From: Candidatus Bipolaricaulota bacterium
GTDB lineage: Bacteria > Bipolaricaulota > Bipolaricaulia > UBA7950 > UBA9294
Direction: 5' to 3'
Length of the DNA: 8,264 nucleotides
Assembly (NCBI GenBank): GCA_030612485.1
Contig: JAUWNS010000099.1
Location: forward strand, 1-8,264
Shown here piece after piece: positions 7,185-8,264 of the stretch. Made by a program: the position numbers and the translations under genes. The notes beneath the pieces were generated by a model. That model had not been told where the DNA came from. It worked only from the letters and a program-made list of their open reading frames with translations, and did no database searches. Each line of letters opens with the position of its first letter. Position 1 is the stretch's first letter.

Positions 7185-7280
7185 CTCGCCCAGCTTGTGC
7201 CATTCGCCAGTTTTCCCAGGCGTATGCGCGTAGTACATATTCCCGTCAAATTGAGACAATGGAGTCGCTTTCATATCCAT
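7185..7280 (-). other. Possible remnant of a Cas3 N-terminus (weak)
   Basis: On the minus strand a frame from ATG at 7280 reads MDMKATPLSQFDGN and then MYYAHTPGKTGEWHKLGE (7185-7238). Cas3 HD-nuclease proteins commonly begin with a similar YYAH-x-GEWH-L-E-HL pattern. After GE the similarity stops: HL is missing and no HD-domain residues follow before TGA at 7116-7118. The break coincides with the end of the phosphorylase-like remnant read from the other strand, so this could be a junction of two gene fragments. No other cas gene or CRISPR array is visible. A chance match in 17 residues cannot be excluded. Confidence 0.25.
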
Positions 7281-7556
7281 TGAAAGAGAGGAGTCATAGG
7301 TCGCCTTCTCCAGATCATCGTTGTTGTTCTACCTGTTGCCCTGGGCACTTTATCCTCTTCACCATCCTCAAAGAGCCGACGATGCATGCCTTTAACTTCT
7401 TTTGTACCCTATTCATGGTCTCCAAAGCAAATTTACAGAAGTGCTCCGCTTGGCGGTGAAGAGGTCAAGATTGAGGGAGCGCCGATGACCAAAGGCTGAG
7501 TTTCCCTTCACACTGAATCTCATATTTTCCCTACCACACATTGCAACAGTTCTTGA

Positions 7557-7581
7557 CTCGGTGCGCGCTTATTGCACCGAG
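7557..7581. repeat. Hairpin with perfect 8-bp arms
   Basis: CTCGGTGC (7557-7564) and GCACCGAG (7574-7581) are perfect inverted copies around a nine-base loop. No T-run follows on either strand, so a classical intrinsic terminator is unlikely. It could be an RNA structure or a protein-binding site. Confidence 0.6.
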
Positions 7582-7621
7582 CTGATCCGTCTCCTCCAGA
7601 GCAAGCACTCCCTGAGTATTC

Positions 7622-7636
7622 ACTCAATTCTTGAGT
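7622..7636. repeat. Small hairpin ACTCAA-TTC-TTGAGT
   Basis: Six-base perfect arms flank a three-base loop. At this length it could be chance, but it lies 41 bases after the preceding hairpin, in the same non-coding stretch. Confidence 0.35.
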
Positions 7637-7696
7637 AACCTGTATTCGGTTCCTGGGTTTCCTTGCATCGCTCTTCTTGTTCCACTCCCCTCTGTT

Positions 7697-7762
7697 CTTT
7701 GCGTCTTTGCTGCTCGGCGAGGGGCACAAGCCTTTCTCTCGCCAAGACGCCAAGATCGCCAA
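7697..7762. repeat. GCCAAGA-type intergenic repeat with inverted arms
   Basis: CTTTGCGTCTTTGC (7697-7710) and GCCAAGACGCCAAG (7741-7754) are inverted copies with two mismatches. The right arm continues as three near-tandem GCCAAG units (7741-7762), each one or two bases apart. Similar 'gcaaagacgcaaag' or 'gccaagacgccaag' segments occur as dispersed intergenic repeats in many environmental bacteria, as far as I recall. It may be a remnant of a small non-autonomous element. Confidence 0.5.
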
Positions 7763-7830
7763 GGGTTGCAAAGGGTTACTGCTGAATATCCCTACCGTGA
7801 AGAGCTAAAAATGTACACGGAATTCGGCAT

Positions 7831-7860
7831 TTGCATATTTATGTACGACTGTGCTATGGT
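7831..7860 (+). promoter_or_regulatory. Sigma-70-type promoter with extended -10
   Basis: TTGCAT (7831-7836) and TATGGT (7855-7860) are separated by 18 bases. The -10 is preceded by TGC, the extended -10 form. The start codon at 7885 follows 24 bases later, giving a short leader. This would begin a transcription unit independent of the defence operon. Confidence 0.55.
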
Positions 7861-7868
7861 GGAATTAC

Positions 7869-7877
7869 AAGGAGGTG
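7869..7877 (+). promoter_or_regulatory. Strong Shine-Dalgarno sequence
   Basis: AAGGAGGTG matches the anti-Shine-Dalgarno almost fully and ends seven bases before the ATG at 7885. It fixes the start of the substrate-binding protein gene. Confidence 0.85.
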
Positions 7878-7884
7878 TTGTGGT

Positions 7885-8264
7885 ATGAAGAAAGGACGTT
7901 GGTTGGTGGTGCTTGGCCTGGGAATCCTCATGCTTTCCGGCTTGGCGATTGCAGGGGAACTACACATCGGGATTGCCACGGAACCGTGGGATCTTGATCC
8001 GGCTATCCGTACCGATACGGGTTCGGGTTATATCATCACGAATGTGTATGATCCGCTCATTGCGCTCGATCAGAATAACGAGCCGACGGCAGAGTTCACC
8101 CTGTGCACGGGCTGGGAGTTGAAGAACAACGCCCAGACGATTGTCCTCTCCCTCAGGGAGGGGGTGAAGTTCCACGACGGGACAGACTTCACTGCTGCGG
8201 ATGTGAAGTACAATATTGACTGGATGCTGGATCCGGATAACAACGCGCCTAACAAGGGCCTACT
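7885..8264 (+). CDS. Family-5 ABC transporter substrate-binding protein, 3' end missing
   Basis: The first 126 residues belong to a secreted solute-binding protein of the SBP_bac_5 type, which binds oligopeptides, dipeptides, nickel or sugars for an ABC importer. A Sec signal peptide is clear: KKGR, then the hydrophobic WLVVLGLGILMLSGL and a likely signal peptidase I site after AIA (about residue 23). There is no lipobox cysteine, so it is probably not a lipoprotein. The mature part opens with ELHIGIATEPWDLDPAI, and the family signature REGVKFHDGTDFTAADVKY lies at 91-109, ahead of NIDWMLDP. An LxxxW-like step (FTLCTGWEL) replaces the commoner LAESWE, and Cys74 is unusual there. The family is normally over 500 residues, so about three quarters lies beyond the window. 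The frame is open to the end. Permease and ATPase genes would be expected downstream. The substrate cannot be deduced. Confidence 0.9.
   Translation, partial: MKKGRWLVVLGLGILMLSGLAIAGELHIGIATEPWDLDPAIRTDTGSGYIITNVYDPLIALDQNNEPTAEFTLCTGWELKNNAQTIVLSLREGVKFHDGTDFTAADVKYNIDWMLDPDNNAPNKGL

Larger units (their letters stand above)
7281..7830. other. Intergenic stretch without an intact gene
   Basis: This stretch holds no convincing coding region on either strand. Frames are short, mostly start without a ribosome-binding site and show biased, low-complexity translations rich in Ser, Cys and Arg. It contains two hairpins (7557-7581 and 7622-7636) and a GCCAAGA-type repeat (7697-7762), listed separately. 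A minus-strand peptide MHRRLFEDGEEDKVPRATG (about 7330-7386) has protein-like composition and may be a further gene fragment, but I cannot assign it. Confidence 0.6.

Noticed and set aside
7259..7459. A 66-codon plus-strand open frame
   Set aside because: It has no ribosome-binding site, and its composition (Ser, Cys, His and Arg rich) does not look like a protein; it overlaps the possible minus-strand gene fragments.
7741..7762. Short GCCAAG tandem units considered as a CRISPR array
   Set aside because: The units are too short and almost contiguous, with no spacers of 30 bases or so between them.
201..7825. Nine GAATTC sites, against about two expected for 8.3 kb
   Set aside because: Seven of the nine lie in hsdR or hsdMS and one in the KilA-N gene, mostly as Glu-Phe codon pairs or near them, so codon habit explains them well enough. 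One is the centre of the palindrome reported separately.
7960..8255. Minus-strand open frames opposite the substrate-binding protein
   Set aside because: They are shadows of a plus-strand gene with a promoter, a strong Shine-Dalgarno sequence, a signal peptide and a family signature.

Overview
The window is bacterial DNA of moderate GC content with tightly packed genes. It appears to be an accessory or defence region next to an ordinary transport locus. No ribosomal or other taxonomic marker is present, so the host cannot be named. The unlipidated family-5 solute-binding protein and the mixed genomic debris would fit an environmental, possibly anaerobic, bacterium, but that is only a guess.

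Bases 1-6749 form one plus-strand run of six genes. They are the 3' part of a type I restriction subunit gene (hsdR, EcoEI-like), a short AT-rich KilA-N-domain gene that looks truncated, a fused modification-specificity gene (hsdM-hsdS), a helix-turn-helix protein of 340 residues, a Doc/Fic-type toxin, and a 247-residue protein with an Rx4H (HEPN ribonuclease-like) motif. Spacing is 11, 17, -4, 6 and 3 bases, so the run is almost certainly one operon; its promoter lies upstream of the window. The natural reading is a composite defence locus. HsdR and HsdMS restrict and modify DNA, while the HTH-Doc pair and the HEPN-like protein could be a second, translation-blocking or RNA-cutting layer that protects the locus or kills the infected cell when restriction fails. 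That cooperation is inference.

Bases 6744-7884 (about 1.1 kb) carry no intact gene. They start with an integron attC-like dyad overlapping the stop codon of the HEPN-like gene. Next comes a decayed nucleoside-phosphorylase-like gene with an in-frame stop and a frameshift, then a short minus-strand peptide resembling the N-terminus of Cas3 (weak), two small hairpins and a GCCAAGA-type intergenic repeat. The layout suggests a landing site for mobile cassettes that has since decayed.

From 7831 a good extended -10 promoter and a strong Shine-Dalgarno sequence lead into the start of a secreted family-5 (oligopeptide/dipeptide type) ABC transporter substrate-binding protein, which is cut by the window end.
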